This document shows, in pieces, positions 38,101-47,163 of a stretch of 64,000 nucleotides of DNA. Where the stretch lies: contig NC_087074.1 of NCBI RefSeq assembly GCF_026151205.1, forward strand, positions 18,326,712-18,390,711, read 5' to 3'. Numbering within the stretch: position 1 is the first letter of the stretch; each line of letters starts with the position of its first letter. The notes below the pieces were generated by a model. The model searched no databases, was not told where the DNA came from, and was given only the letters and a program-made list of their open reading frames with translations. A program made the translations under genes and the position numbers. This stretch comes from Bolinopsis microptera (lineage: Eukaryota; Ctenophora; Tentaculata; Lobata; Bolinopsidae).

Positions 38101-41100
38101 ACCCCACCTCAACTCACCTCACCCCACTTCACCCCACCTCAACTCACCTCACCCCACTTCACCCCACCTCAACTCACCTCACCCCACTTCACCCCATCTC
38201 AACTCACCTCACCCCACTTCACCCCACCTCAACTCACCTCACCCCACTTCACCCCACCTCAACTCACCTCACCCCACTTCACCCCACCTCAACTCACCTC
38301 ACCCCACTTCACCCTGGCAGGGCCGGCCCCCACTTCCACTATACTATTCTAGCAAACTAACCCAAACCCTTGATATTATACTACTTACCGAAAACTAGTG
38401 TGACCATTTTATTGACAATTTTATTGACACACATTTTATATATTCCCATTCAAAGAGCGACAAGGGATAAATACTGTCAATTATTCCAGTTATACTATAT
38501 ATCAAAAAGGAATAAACTCCAACTATATTCAAGTTTACCATAGATCAATCACGATATTAACCCATTAGGGACGATAGGGTCGTTTACGACCCACCTTTTC
38601 TAGAGGCTATAGAGGACAAACCATAATACTAAACGCAACGAATCTTTCGCACATATGCTCAAAATTTATTGGGCTACATTATTGACTTTCCAGTCGAGAC
38701 CCAATTAATTACTAACAACTAAATAATTAGGCTAATTAGTCGTCATAATTGGAAAATATTTCACTTTACTTCTTGCCTTGATTGGGACATTAAAACTTTA
38801 TGTAGGCTTATTTTGTTGAGGACAAAATAGTTGCGGGCAACGATTTCCTTGAGACATATGAAAAGCCCGTGATAATCAGATGTTCACAAACAGAGCTAGA
38901 CGCTGTTTACTAACTGCGGTCGCATACGACCCACTCGTCCGGGTCGCAAACGACCCATCACGGTTTTTCGGCTTTAACTTCTGAAACAAAGACGTTAGGA
39001 TAAAATAAAAACTGTAGCATAAGTTAAAAACATATGGTCAATACTGTGTAACTCTAACCTTTTAAAAATAAAGAATTTGGGTCATTAACGACCCACTCGG
39101 CTCACTTGCTTATTACTACATATGTCCATGTAACTTCTTGAATTCAGCCTAAAGCATGACATCATAAGTTCAAAATCGCCTCTCAGCAAGTGATAATCAT
39201 CATAAACTGCGAAAAATCGGTTAAATGGGTCATTAGCGACCCACTAGGACCACAAAATTGATTAATTAAATATAATGTTGTCAAAATTTTACAAATATTA
39301 GTATAAAAACATGTTATATCTTGGTCATTACTCCTGTACGTTGATTTAACTTTTCAAATCGATCAACTGGGTCAATAACGACCCACTCGGAAGTTGAACC
39401 ACCTCATCAATTATTATCAGTATCATGCTGTTCCACCATCAAGAAAGACACTCGTAGGTCTTAATTCCACGCAAACCACGGGTGGCTGACTACTAGCCCT
39501 TCTGAGATCCAGGGCCAACTGAAGGGCCGTCATCACTCATCAAAGAGCTGCGAGAATAACACTACTGCATATGCCTGGAGTTGCGTCCTGACTATAATAT
39601 TATGGTGCGTGGAATTCTGTACCGAAAGGACCGTGGCCGTGCCGCAAAAGAAAAGGAATCGGCCCTCGTTCATAACTTGCTAGGTAATAGCCATGCTGTT
39701 GTTGTTGCTTATTAGATTCTGTTACCTTTTTCGTCAATTTCGAATCTTGGTAAACGACCTGCTACAACCCACCGCTTGAGACCCAGGGTCCCACGGTGAT
39801 CAGATCATGTCACTCAAGAAAAATCCCCTGAACGAAGTATACGAGATATCATGTAACCTTGGGTAAATACTGAAAGACGAGTGGTCAAATTGCATATTCT
39901 AATCCAACATGCCAATATGTTTTTTTCATTCCTAGAAAGTACGAGAATAACTAAACAACTGCTGCATTCAGATGGCTACATCTACAGCTCTGTGAAGAAG
40001 GACAAGGAAAAAGCCCCCCCCCCCCCCCCCCCCCCCCATTTGGCTGGCGGTGCTGCAACCTGCAATCTCTCAGACAATTACTACCTCGTTTTGGGTAACA
40101 AACCCCGCAACAACGAGGCAGCTTTCAAAACGAAAACAAGTATTACGTAATCGGCCGAGAGGGAGGGGAGTTTCCAAATGATTAAGCTTGTGTAATTTTG
40201 ACATAATAGCTATGTGGTGGGGGGGGGGGGGGGGGCGTAAAAATTGTCCAATAAGTGATTACGTAATATATGAACGGCCCCTAAGAAGTAAAGAAAGGGA
40301 GCTGCGAAGAGAGTAGATGCAGCCATCTGAAATCTGAATCCAGCAGTTGTATAGTTCTTCTTGGACGTTCTAGGAATCGGGAAAAGATAGGCATGTTGTT
40401 TGCTGTCTCACGACATTACGGTCGTGTACTAACAGCTGATAAACTCACCTACCTATCAATCCAATTCTGCCCATTATTCGTCAGTCATTGGGTGACGTGA
40501 TCTGCAGATTACCGTGAGACTCCAGATCTCAGAAGGGCTAGTAGTCAGCCACCCGTGGTTTGCGTGGAATTAAGACCTACGAGTGTCTTTCTTGATGGTA
40601 GAACAACATGATACTGATAATTAATGTCGTGGTTCAACTTCCGAGTGGGTCGTTATTGACCCAGTTGATCGATTTTAAAATTTAAATCAACGTACAGGAG
40701 TAATGACCAAGATATAACATGTTTTTATACTAATATTTGTAAAAGTTTGACAACATTATATTTAATTAATCAATTTTGTGGTCTTAGTGGGTCGCTAATG
40801 ACCCATTTAACCGATTTTTCGCAGTTTATGATGATTATCACTTGCTGAGAGGCGATTTTGAACTTATGATGTCATGCTTTAGGCTGAATTCAAGAAGTTA
40901 CATGGACATATGTAGTAATAAGCAAGTGAGCCGAGTGGGTCGTTAATGACCCAAATTCTTTATTTTTAAAAGGTTAGAGTTACACAGTATTGACCATATG
41001 TTTTTAACTTATGCTACAGTTTTTATTTTATCCTAACGTCTTTGTTTCAGAAGTTAAAGCCGAAAAACCGTGATGGGTCGTTTGCGACCCGGACGAGTGG

Positions 41101-41939
41101 GTCGTATGCGACCATAGCTGTATCTTTTAAAGTAAACGAGATACAGATTAGCTTTTTTGGATATCTCATTTTTGCTGTAAAGTGACCTAGTGTGTTAAAC
41201 GGCATCAAAATCGGCAAACTTTAAAACTCGTCGTCCCTAATGGGTTAAAACATCTGGGACCTGGGTATAGTTTACATTTCTATCACATAGAAACGGAGAA
41301 TTTCCAATAGATCTAATGACGAGCCATTTTCTGTAACCAAGAGGTCAAACCATTGCACTTGGAGTTCCATCTAAAAACATTACTTACATTTGAAGTTTTT
41401 TCCCATCTTGTTAACCTCACCAATGCCATATCTATGTCTTTTCTAATGTCCTTTCGTTCTTCATTGCTCAACTGAAAAATATTGTTTTAAAGATTTTTTT
41501 AAAAACTGCTTCTTAGCAACATTTTAGGACATATTCAGATTTCAGCTTTCCGCTGGGCAGTGATAAAGCTTGCAACTTACTCTGGGAAGGGGTAAAGCTT
41601 GCAACTTACTCTGGGAAGGGGTAAAGCTTGTCCATTGCAGTATAAGAATTTAGATAGACCTATGTTTGAGATCTCTGTAACTCGCTGATCAGATGCAAGA
41701 CGATCAAGAACTGCTTCTGGCTTTTTAATCATTTGATTAACCTGTAAATGATGAATTTTAAAGTTGAAGACATTAAAAACGAAAAGATACCAACCACCAG
41801 GGATAAATTATAAATAAATTATACAAAAAATGATTGTAGTAGGGTGATTAAAAACAATTTGCTGGGTGATAAGATTAAAATGAGGTATTTACCAAGATGT
41901 CAACGTAGTTTGCCATAGTTGGATCTAACATTTCACTAG
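29162..41939 (-). CDS. CCP110: CP110/CCP110-like centriolar protein (5' exon missing)
   Basis: Exons on - in continuous phase: 41893-41939, 41610-41741, 41388-41471, 37102-37585, 35971-36502, 35711-35744, 35357-35569, 34880-35120, 34607-34764, 34240-34418, 29853-29979, 29162-29212 (stop TAA overlapping a GTAAGT). About 760 codons; the first exon was not found. CP110 caps the distal end of centrioles and blocks cilium growth until removed. Support: N-terminal [20 protein letters not shown] then [16 protein letters not shown], like the CP110 motif before its first helix; a long low-complexity Ser/Pro middle; an IQ-like helix [20 protein letters not shown] followed by [10 protein letters not shown] and EMSAQDRAF; then [20 protein letters not shown] and TRSARRELQ, the conserved C-terminal block. 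Exon 4 contains an in-frame 9-bp minisatellite coding GVT/GVN. The intron 29980-34239 hosts a nested + strand gene, and the intron 37586-41387 a fold-back transposon. The ID rests mainly on the C-terminal half. Confidence 0.8.
29678..29752. repeat. 12-bp tandem repeat AGAAAGCTAGTT
   Basis: About six perfect copies of AGAAAGCTAGTT at the distal edge of duplication copy 2, inside the CP110 intron. Confidence 0.9.
29980..31580. other. CP110 intron, no gene seen
   Basis: AT-rich intron. CCGAATATATTCGG at about 30674 is a palindrome inside a longer GAAT-rich inverted region (30660-30760). No exon recognised. Confidence 0.5.
31584..31770. repeat. minisatellite of GGTTATAGCAGGTTAATAGC units
   Basis: Alternating GGTTATAGCA and GGTTAATAGC(A/C) modules of 10-11 bp in higher-order pairs, about 17 modules. 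No coding content. It lies in the CP110 intron. Confidence 0.9.
32087..32160. repeat. 9-bp tandem repeat ACATTTAGC
   Basis: About eight perfect copies. The Ser-Thr-Phe frame through it (32049-32294) has no signal of being coding. Confidence 0.9.
32478..32752. repeat. ATTAATGGGC/ATTAATGTGC repeat with hairpins
   Basis: 10-bp units ATTAATGGGC and ATTAATGTGC occur in short runs, with inverted copies (GCCATTAATGCCCATAC at 32562 and 32654) that pair with them as hairpins; the whole block is present twice (32478-32640, 32640-32752). It ends 18 bp before the start codon of the nested secreted gene, so it is probably in that gene's promoter or 5' UTR. Confidence 0.85.
32770..34149 (+). CDS. secreted sushi-domain protein nested in CP110 intron
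   Basis: Exons 32770-32839, 33040-33504, 33723-33914 and 34106-34149 give 256 aa in frame. Exon 1 codes a signal peptide ([18 protein letters not shown]). Exon 2 codes a domain of about 155 aa that I do not recognise, rich in beta-type sequence and with cysteines at FCSDNW, GTQCSQ, ISCNLH and [16 protein letters not shown]; it could be a galectin-like or LamG-like sandwich. Exon 3 codes one sushi/CCP module ([32 protein letters not shown]), four cysteines as expected. The terminal exon ([14 protein letters not shown]) is supported only by an acceptor and phase. Sushi domains serve extracellular protein binding. The gene lies wholly in a CP110 intron on the opposite strand. Confidence 0.72.
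35975..36075 (-). repeat. coding 24-bp repeat in CP110 exon 5
   Basis: Three in-frame copies code GEAVVAET-like octapeptides at the end of the exon ([24 protein letters not shown]). On + the unit is built on CACTGCCTCCCC. It adds an acidic/hydrophobic low-complexity stretch. Confidence 0.85.
37104..37412 (-). repeat. in-frame 9-bp minisatellite (GTTACTGGA) in CP110 exon 4
   Basis: About 34 units of GTTACTGGA/G code Gly-Val-Thr or Gly-Val-Asn triplets in the frame of exon 4, and the last unit runs into the splice donor ACTG|GTGAGT at 37101. All units are 9 bp, so copy changes keep frame. The exon has good splice sites and flanking unique coding sequence ([20 protein letters not shown]), so the array is probably translated. 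Confidence 0.85.
37605..38312. repeat. 30-bp minisatellite, about 23 units
   Basis: Highly homogeneous array of a CACCCCACCTCAACTCACCT / CACCCCACTT unit on +. It lies about 20 bp upstream (in transcription sense) of the acceptor of CP110 exon 4. On the transcribed-RNA strand each unit holds runs of four G and GGTGAGTTGAG, which matches a 5' splice site. Confidence 0.95.
38561..41244. mobile_element. TTAA-flanked piggyBac-like fold-back element, 2.7 kb
   Basis: Ends are CCCATTAGGGACGA and its complement, each directly flanked by TTAA (38557-38560, 41245-41248), the target duplication and terminal CCC typical of piggyBac-superfamily elements. Inside, long inverted arms of about 595 bp match closely (38918-39511 versus 40528-41112). 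Each arm carries palindromes GGGTC-N6-GACCC. The centre (39512-40527) has C and G homopolymers and no intact transposase; a short frame near 39580-39715 ([17 protein letters not shown]) could be a remnant but is not identifiable. It lies in a CP110 intron. Confidence 0.82.
40140..40281. mobile_element. MITE with TATTACGTAAT ends, inside fold-back element
   Basis: TATTACGTAATCGGCC at the left is mirrored by GATTACGTAATATATGAACGGCCCC at the right. The end sequence matches the small elements at 27790 and 47935, so this is an insertion of one transposon into another. Confidence 0.55.
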
Positions 41940-42517
41940 CTGAACAAAATCAAATTAGGATTAGGAGAAAAATTAGTTTTATCAAATTCAGCAGTTAAAA
42001 GATAGAATAATTTTGCATTTCATCTCAGCCAGATGTCACGCGATCTGTTTTAATGGCCCTGAACTTAAGAACTTGAGACCATCACTTCAATGACTCGATT
42101 AAGTTATTTATTACTCATAAAGGTAAATAAAATCGTGAGCTTAGAAATAAAGTTAGATGTTTATCATTAGATAATAATAATTTTTAATTCAGTAATTCAA
42201 AATTCCGTAGGGATACTCTCAAGAACCAGTACTAGAATTATCAACAGAATAATATTCAGATTTAACTTTAAATACGGTGTTGTTTAATAAATTCAAAATT
42301 AAAAACGTAAAATTGTTGAGGACATGCTATTAAACATACAACAGATAAACAATTTTGACAATTTCATTTTCGCACAGTTTTTTTAGATCGATATAACATC
42401 GAATTTAAGCAAAACTAACCGTTAAAAAAAGTTATGATTTATTTCGGTGGGGATGTGAAAAACATAATCAAAATCCTCATAATTAAAATCTCGAATTAAT
42501 TTCGAATGTCGAAAAGA

Positions 42518-42603
42518 GGGGGGGGGGGGGGGGTCAACCTCATTTTACCTCATTTTACCTCATCCCATTTTGGCTGCCCGAATGAGGTAAAATGAGGTAA
42601 ATT
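42518..42603. repeat. palindrome of TTTTACCTCA units
   Basis: Two to three TTTTACCTCA units, then ATCCCATTTTGGCTGCCC, then inverted TGAGGTAAAATGAGGTAAA. The same structure occurs at 48788-48870. Both lie next to LINE fragments. A 17-base G run precedes it. Confidence 0.8.
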
Positions 42604-42689
42604 TCGGCAAAAATTTTATAAATCATGATTCTTGTTCGTAAATAATTTTGCCGGTAATCAGGTTAGTTTACTCAAATCAGACATCCTGA

Positions 42690-42906
42690 GCTACTTGCCA
42701 GTGATTTAGTCTTATGGGAACGTATTCATGGTACTGGTAGAGCACAGCAAGGCCGACCAAGACTAAGCTACTTGTCTATGTTACTGAAGGAAATTGGGAC
42801 AAACTCTAAAGAGGAACTGTGAACCCTGATGCAGGACAGGGATATAGAGGGGGTTATCTGGCATTATAAGGCGGTTCACAAAACCACTTTTCGTTCAAAT
42901 AATTAG
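42690..42906 (+). pseudogene. LINE (non-LTR retrotransposon) ORF2 3'-end remnant
   Basis: Frame coding LLASDLVLWERIHGTG, then RAQQGRPRLSYLSMLLKEIG and, after an internal TGA stop, LMQDRDIEGVIWHYKA up to a TAG at 42906. The GRPR...L..DRD pattern is the C-terminal tail of non-LTR retrotransposon ORF2 proteins after the reverse transcriptase domain. The rest is missing. Confidence 0.7.
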
Positions 42907-43014
42907 ATATCACCTCTAATTAGTTGCTCTATAGGGTCAGGAACAACCAAAAAAATTTTTGTGTCTCTACGGTTTCGTATAATACTGACTTGGGCCACGC
43001 CCATATTTTTCACC

Positions 43015-43353
43015 AATTTTTAACAGGTAAAATGATCTAAATCGTCAATTTAGTCACGAAGGAGTATGGAAGGAGTTCTGAATGTGTGCTCCTCTAATAT
43101 AAACAGTAAGAAATGGTTAACTTTAGTCGAGGTCTCAGGTCTCTACAATGTCGGGAAGTTCCTGCAGGAATTTGCGCATTGCGCTTGAAGCGCAATATTC
43201 ACAGCGCCAAAAGCGAAGGTCGTAGAGACATGAGACCTTGACTAAAGTTAACCATTTCATACTATTGCTATAATAGTATGCCACTTTCAGAGTCCTGAAC
43301 ACACTCCCATATCTCTTAATCGTCAATTATATGAATTTTACCTGTTAAAATAT
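43015..43353. mobile_element. 340-bp fold-back (MITE-like) element
   Basis: Inverted arms: TTTTAACAGGTAAAAT at 43015 matches the complement of ATTTTACCTGTTAAAA at about 43335; the best part is GAAATGGTTAACTTTAGTC (43110) against GACTAAAGTTAACCATTTC (43239). The loop (43149-43210) contains GCGCATTGCGCTTGAAGCGC. No coding sequence. Confidence 0.8.
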
Positions 43354-43914
43354 AATATCATCTTTTACTGATATCAATTTAGCTCACTGTTAGTTTTAAA
43401 AGAAAATAATACTTCACACCAAACTAACACACAATATGAGAATATAAAAAGGAAGGTTTTCTTGGAGACCTGGACCGACCATCAAAATAGTGTACATTGC
43501 TACTGTCATTGTCAAGACTCAAGAATAAGAGGGTCTAGTTGTGGGATTATGCTGGATAACAGATATGATAAGTGGTAACATCCTACAAAAGAATGTTAGC
43601 TTACTAAGGGATTTTCCTCTTACCGAATCATACAAGAAGTTAACTAAGTTCCTCCTAGTCCTAAGCATTATCTTGTTTCAGAGGGAATGAGTGATTTAAA
43701 AAGATGAGGCCAAAGAGTTAGTTGTGAAGAAGGCATTTTTACTCAGTAATTACTAAGCTAATTTTTTCGATATTTATAGCTATTTACTGATCTTGTCTTG
43801 ACGTATCAGCAAGAGATCACTGGACCTCATGTTATGCTGATCCAGTTAGTGACGAGCTATGAAGTAATCATTCGACCTCATTTAATACTGATCCTATCAA
43901 TGACGAGCTATGAA

Positions 43915-44200
43915 GGCGGGGTGCAACACCTAACCCGCCAATCCCACTAATCCCGCCAAATCCCGCCAAATCCCGCGTAATCCCGCGTAATTCCGCGTAA
44001 TCCTGCCTAATTCCGCGTAATCCCGCCTAATTCCGCAAGTGCAGGGTTAGACGGAAATTGGCGGGGTTATGTGCAACACCTAACCCCACCAATCCCGCGT
44101 AATCCCGCCAAATCCCGCGTAATCCCGCCTAATTCCGCCTAATTCCGCAAGTGCGGGGTTAGACGGAAATTGGCGTGGTTATGTGTTGCACCCCGCCTTT
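43915..44200. repeat. TAATCCCGCC satellite, two larger copies
   Basis: 10-bp units (AATCCCGCCT, AATTCCGCGT) in runs, bounded by GTGCAACACCTAACCC and GCGGGGTTAGACGGAAATTGG; this block is present twice (43918-44085, 44070-44195). The outer ends GGCGGGGTGCAACACC and GTGTTGCACCCCGCC are inverted to each other, so the whole is a fold-back unit. Confidence 0.8.
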
Positions 44201-44929
44201 GTAAACAACCATTCCTTCACGTGGCTTTGTTCTTCAAACGTTTAATATCACCACACAGGCTACGGTGTCCGGTCATTTAACTTTTTAGATTTGAATAATT
44301 GACAATGGCAACCCCTCCATTTTGTGCTCCATAGCGCCCCAAGAATGATGAATAAAGAACCATTATTTGATATTTTGACCAACATGAAACGATCGTTAAT
44401 TGTAATTTTAAATTTTAAAAGGCAATGCCTACGGTTGATGGAAATTTAGCGTCCGCTAAACGGCGTAAATCTTGTTAACTGTTGAGTCTTGAATACAAGT
44501 CAACAGTCTTCAGTGTGAGTTTAGGACGACACAGGCGGCTGGTGGTTAGTACCATCAATTTCAGATCGGTTTCAGAAAGTTGGACCCCTTCCCTAACTCT
44601 AAGTTTCGTAAACTTTCTAGGGTTTCTAGCAATAACTCTAGCAGAGCAACACTAAGATAATCATGCCGTATAGCCGTATGGGTACGATAATGTTTGTTAT
44701 AATAGAATTGAATAAGACCTTAGTCTGAAAGCTATTCTACCAGTTCTTTCTTTACTTAATAATTAAATATCAAATTAGAAAAATAAACGAGCTGTTTCGT
44801 GTCGGTCAATTATTTTGAGTTTTGATCGAGCTGTATATCCAGAGGATGTGTATTTTAGAATACAATCAGCTGATTAGACCAGTAATTTACCAGCTGCCAA
44901 AGGGTTTGCTAAACACACGTGAATGGGAA

Positions 44930-46070
44930 CCGTGACCGGACACGAGGGCGGAAGGCACTAGGGTGGTAACTGGTACTCAAACATCGACACGCATACGGAA
45001 CCAAACATCGTCCTAAATGATGAGCTAGTAATAAACTTATAATGGCATCACACAATTTCATTTTAACTTTTGTTTATAGGCGCCAACCTACTTTTATATT
45101 TATACACATTCATGATTGATAAATATTTTTTTGCTGACTTAGCCATATTCAACAATCTATTTATATCTGGCTTTACCGACAAAACATACGATTAAACAGG
45201 TTTTTGATGTTCTGAGGTAAAGCTTAGCTCGAAGAATTGGATCTACTCACGATTAAATTTGAAACTAAACATATTGATGTGACAATTAATAATCACCCAG
45301 ATTTAAACCACCCAAAAATTGAGAGATTTTCCTTAAATAATTAGCCAACTCAGCAGCAGATTTTGGGGTTTGGTAACGTGCTTAGACCAATCACACACTG
45401 CCTAGATGTTCATGCGACAAACTTGATTCTCAGAATATCGCCGTCGCTGATGCAACAGTTACCCAGGTTTAGATCAGGGGTAGTACGTACCAGGATGGGT
45501 ATTAACTTTGGGCTGACGAATTTTACTGAGGTGTGTTCACTCAGTTTCAAACCAACAATCCTCTCAGTTAAATCAACCACTAGTACTTATTTTCATTTCA
45601 ATAAATTTGAAATAAACTGCTAAATAATAAGTTATCACTTGTTACGTAAGCCAGATGTTAATCATTTTATTTGACGTATTTCATTATAATCATATAAATG
45701 ACCAAACGGTTGAGTGAACGATTGTCAAACTGATTTAGGCTTTTATTAGTTCGCCTGACCGTCTTTGCTTCTGTCTTTTTAGTTTAAATCCAGTTGTTTC
45801 GTTTAATGCCACTAAAGTCTTATAAAATCAGATGCAATTGAATTATTGAATATGACAACATTTTAATAAAAGATATTAATTAATGTTTATAAAAGTAGGT
45901 TGGCGCTTATAAACAAAAGTTAAAATAAAATTGTACGATGCAACAAGTTTATTACTAGTTCGTCATAATTTAGGACGGTGTTTAATTCGGTCCTCGTGTC
46001 CATGTTAAAGTGAGTCATGTGGTTCGCCCTCGTATCCACCCTTTAATATTAGGAAAGTACCGCCCTAGTG
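44930..46070. mobile_element. inverted-repeat element next to the GPCR gene
   Basis: Left arm (about 44930-45105) and right arm (about 45885-46070) match as inverted copies: TAGTAATAAACTT and AACTTTTGTTTATAGGCGCC with CCAACCTACTTTTAT on the left, and ATAAAAGTAGGTTGGCGC with AAGTTTATTACTAGTTCGTC on the right. Identity is moderate. The right end lies about 40 bp before the GPCR start codon. No transposase seen in the centre. Confidence 0.7.
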
Positions 46071-46110
46071 TCCTATACCCGAGTTAATTCATATAATATC
46101 AGGACACAGG

Positions 46111-47163
46111 ATGGTATATTCAACGACTTATGTGACAGAAACAAAACCGTATTTGTATTACTCCTACAACTACAACCACGCAGCTGATGTGACCTACGGG
46201 ACTATCTGTTGTCTGTGCTTCCTTCTCGGGACGGTGGGAAATATTGTGAGCTTTCTGTATTTTAAGGACAAGAAAAGGGACATTGCAAGCGTCACCTATA
46301 TGGTGATTACGGCAAATGATACAGTCGTAAGTGTGATAGTACTCCCCGTTGGAATTTCGTTTTTGTCAGAAAGAAGTCCAGGTATCGTATTCGGTACGAA
46401 CCTGGGCTGTAAAGCCTGGTATTACTTGTGGGAAATAGCAGTTTCACATAGCATTTTCTTAGTGCTATGTTTGTCTTTAACTAGGACAGTGTCACTGATG
46501 AGACCATTCCAACAACGGAAAATAAGGTATCTGCTTATAGCTATAGTATCGTACTTATTGCTAATATTGGCTTCGATAATTGGACTCAATGTTCAAGACG
46601 GTTGGAAGATTCAATTCTTCCTTTTTTGGACACGTTGTGGATTGAATGCCGGTGGAATTTCTGCAAACAGGACTGTAATTATCCTTCTTATCATCCATAA
46701 CTTAGTGCAGATAGTTCCAGCGTTCGTAGTTGCAGCAAGCTGTATCATATCAGCTGTGTTGCTAACAATAAGAAATAATGTAGCAGGGCAACAGGAGCTA
46801 CAGCAATCCAGAAACAGGGCGACAATAACAATTTTACTTTTTGCTTTTGTGTATGGAGTGTGTAATGTTCCCCTTGCCGTTCATTATATCTTACAAGCAT
46901 ACGCCCTACACACTGATAACTGGGAGTGGTTCTCTAATATGTACCAGTTTGATACACATTGGTACTACTTTAGCGCCGTATCCACTGTACTCATGGCAGT
47001 GAACTCGGCAGCAAACCCAATTCTATACTTTTGGAGAATGCCCAAGCTGAGAGAATTCTTCAAAGGGATATTGAGACTGAACAGAGAAAATAGGAGGCCT
47101 CCGAATATCATTAACCAGCAAGAGAGAGGACGTGAAGCTGCAAATGTAGAGACTCGTTTATAA
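46111..47163 (+). CDS. intronless class A-like G-protein-coupled receptor, 350 aa
   Basis: Seven hydrophobic segments by sequence: about 27-50 (TYGTICCLCFLLGTVGN), 62-84 (MVITANDTVVSVIVLPVG), 97-125 (KAWYYLWEIAVSHSIFLVLC), 143-162, 190-215, 237-257 (ILLFAFVYGVCNVPLAVHYIL) and 286-308. Class A marks: Gly-Asn in TM1, Asn-Asp in TM2, an extracellular Cys before TM3, SLTRTVSL at the DRY position (Asp/Glu replaced by Thr before Arg), and NPILY for NPxxY in TM7. An N-terminal Tyr-rich tail and a short basic C-tail follow the usual layout. No close subfamily can be named; intronless orphan receptors of this kind are frequent in cnidarians. Confidence 0.88.
   Translation: MVYSTTYVTETKPYLYYSYNYNHAADVTYGTICCLCFLLGTVGNIVSFLYFKDKKRDIASVTYMVITANDTVVSVIVLPVGISFLSERSPGIVFGTNLGCKAWYYLWEIAVSHSIFLVLCLSLTRTVSLMRPFQQRKIRYLLIAIVSYLLLILASIIGLNVQDGWKIQFFLFWTRCGLNAGGISANRTVIILLIIHNLVQIVPAFVVAASCIISAVLLTIRNNVAGQQELQQSRNRATITILLFAFVYGVCNVPLAVHYILQAYALHTDNWEWFSNMYQFDTHWYYFSAVSTVLMAVNSAANPILYFWRMPKLREFFKGILRLNRENRRPPNIINQQERGREAANVETRL

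Noticed and set aside
37605-38312. Possible CRISPR-like or centromeric array
   Set aside because: Units are continuous with no spacers and the array is only 0.7 kb within a gene intron.
39881-40150. Frame with a proline run in the fold-back element
   Set aside because: The proline run is a poly-C tract; the rest has no match to a transposase that I can recognise.
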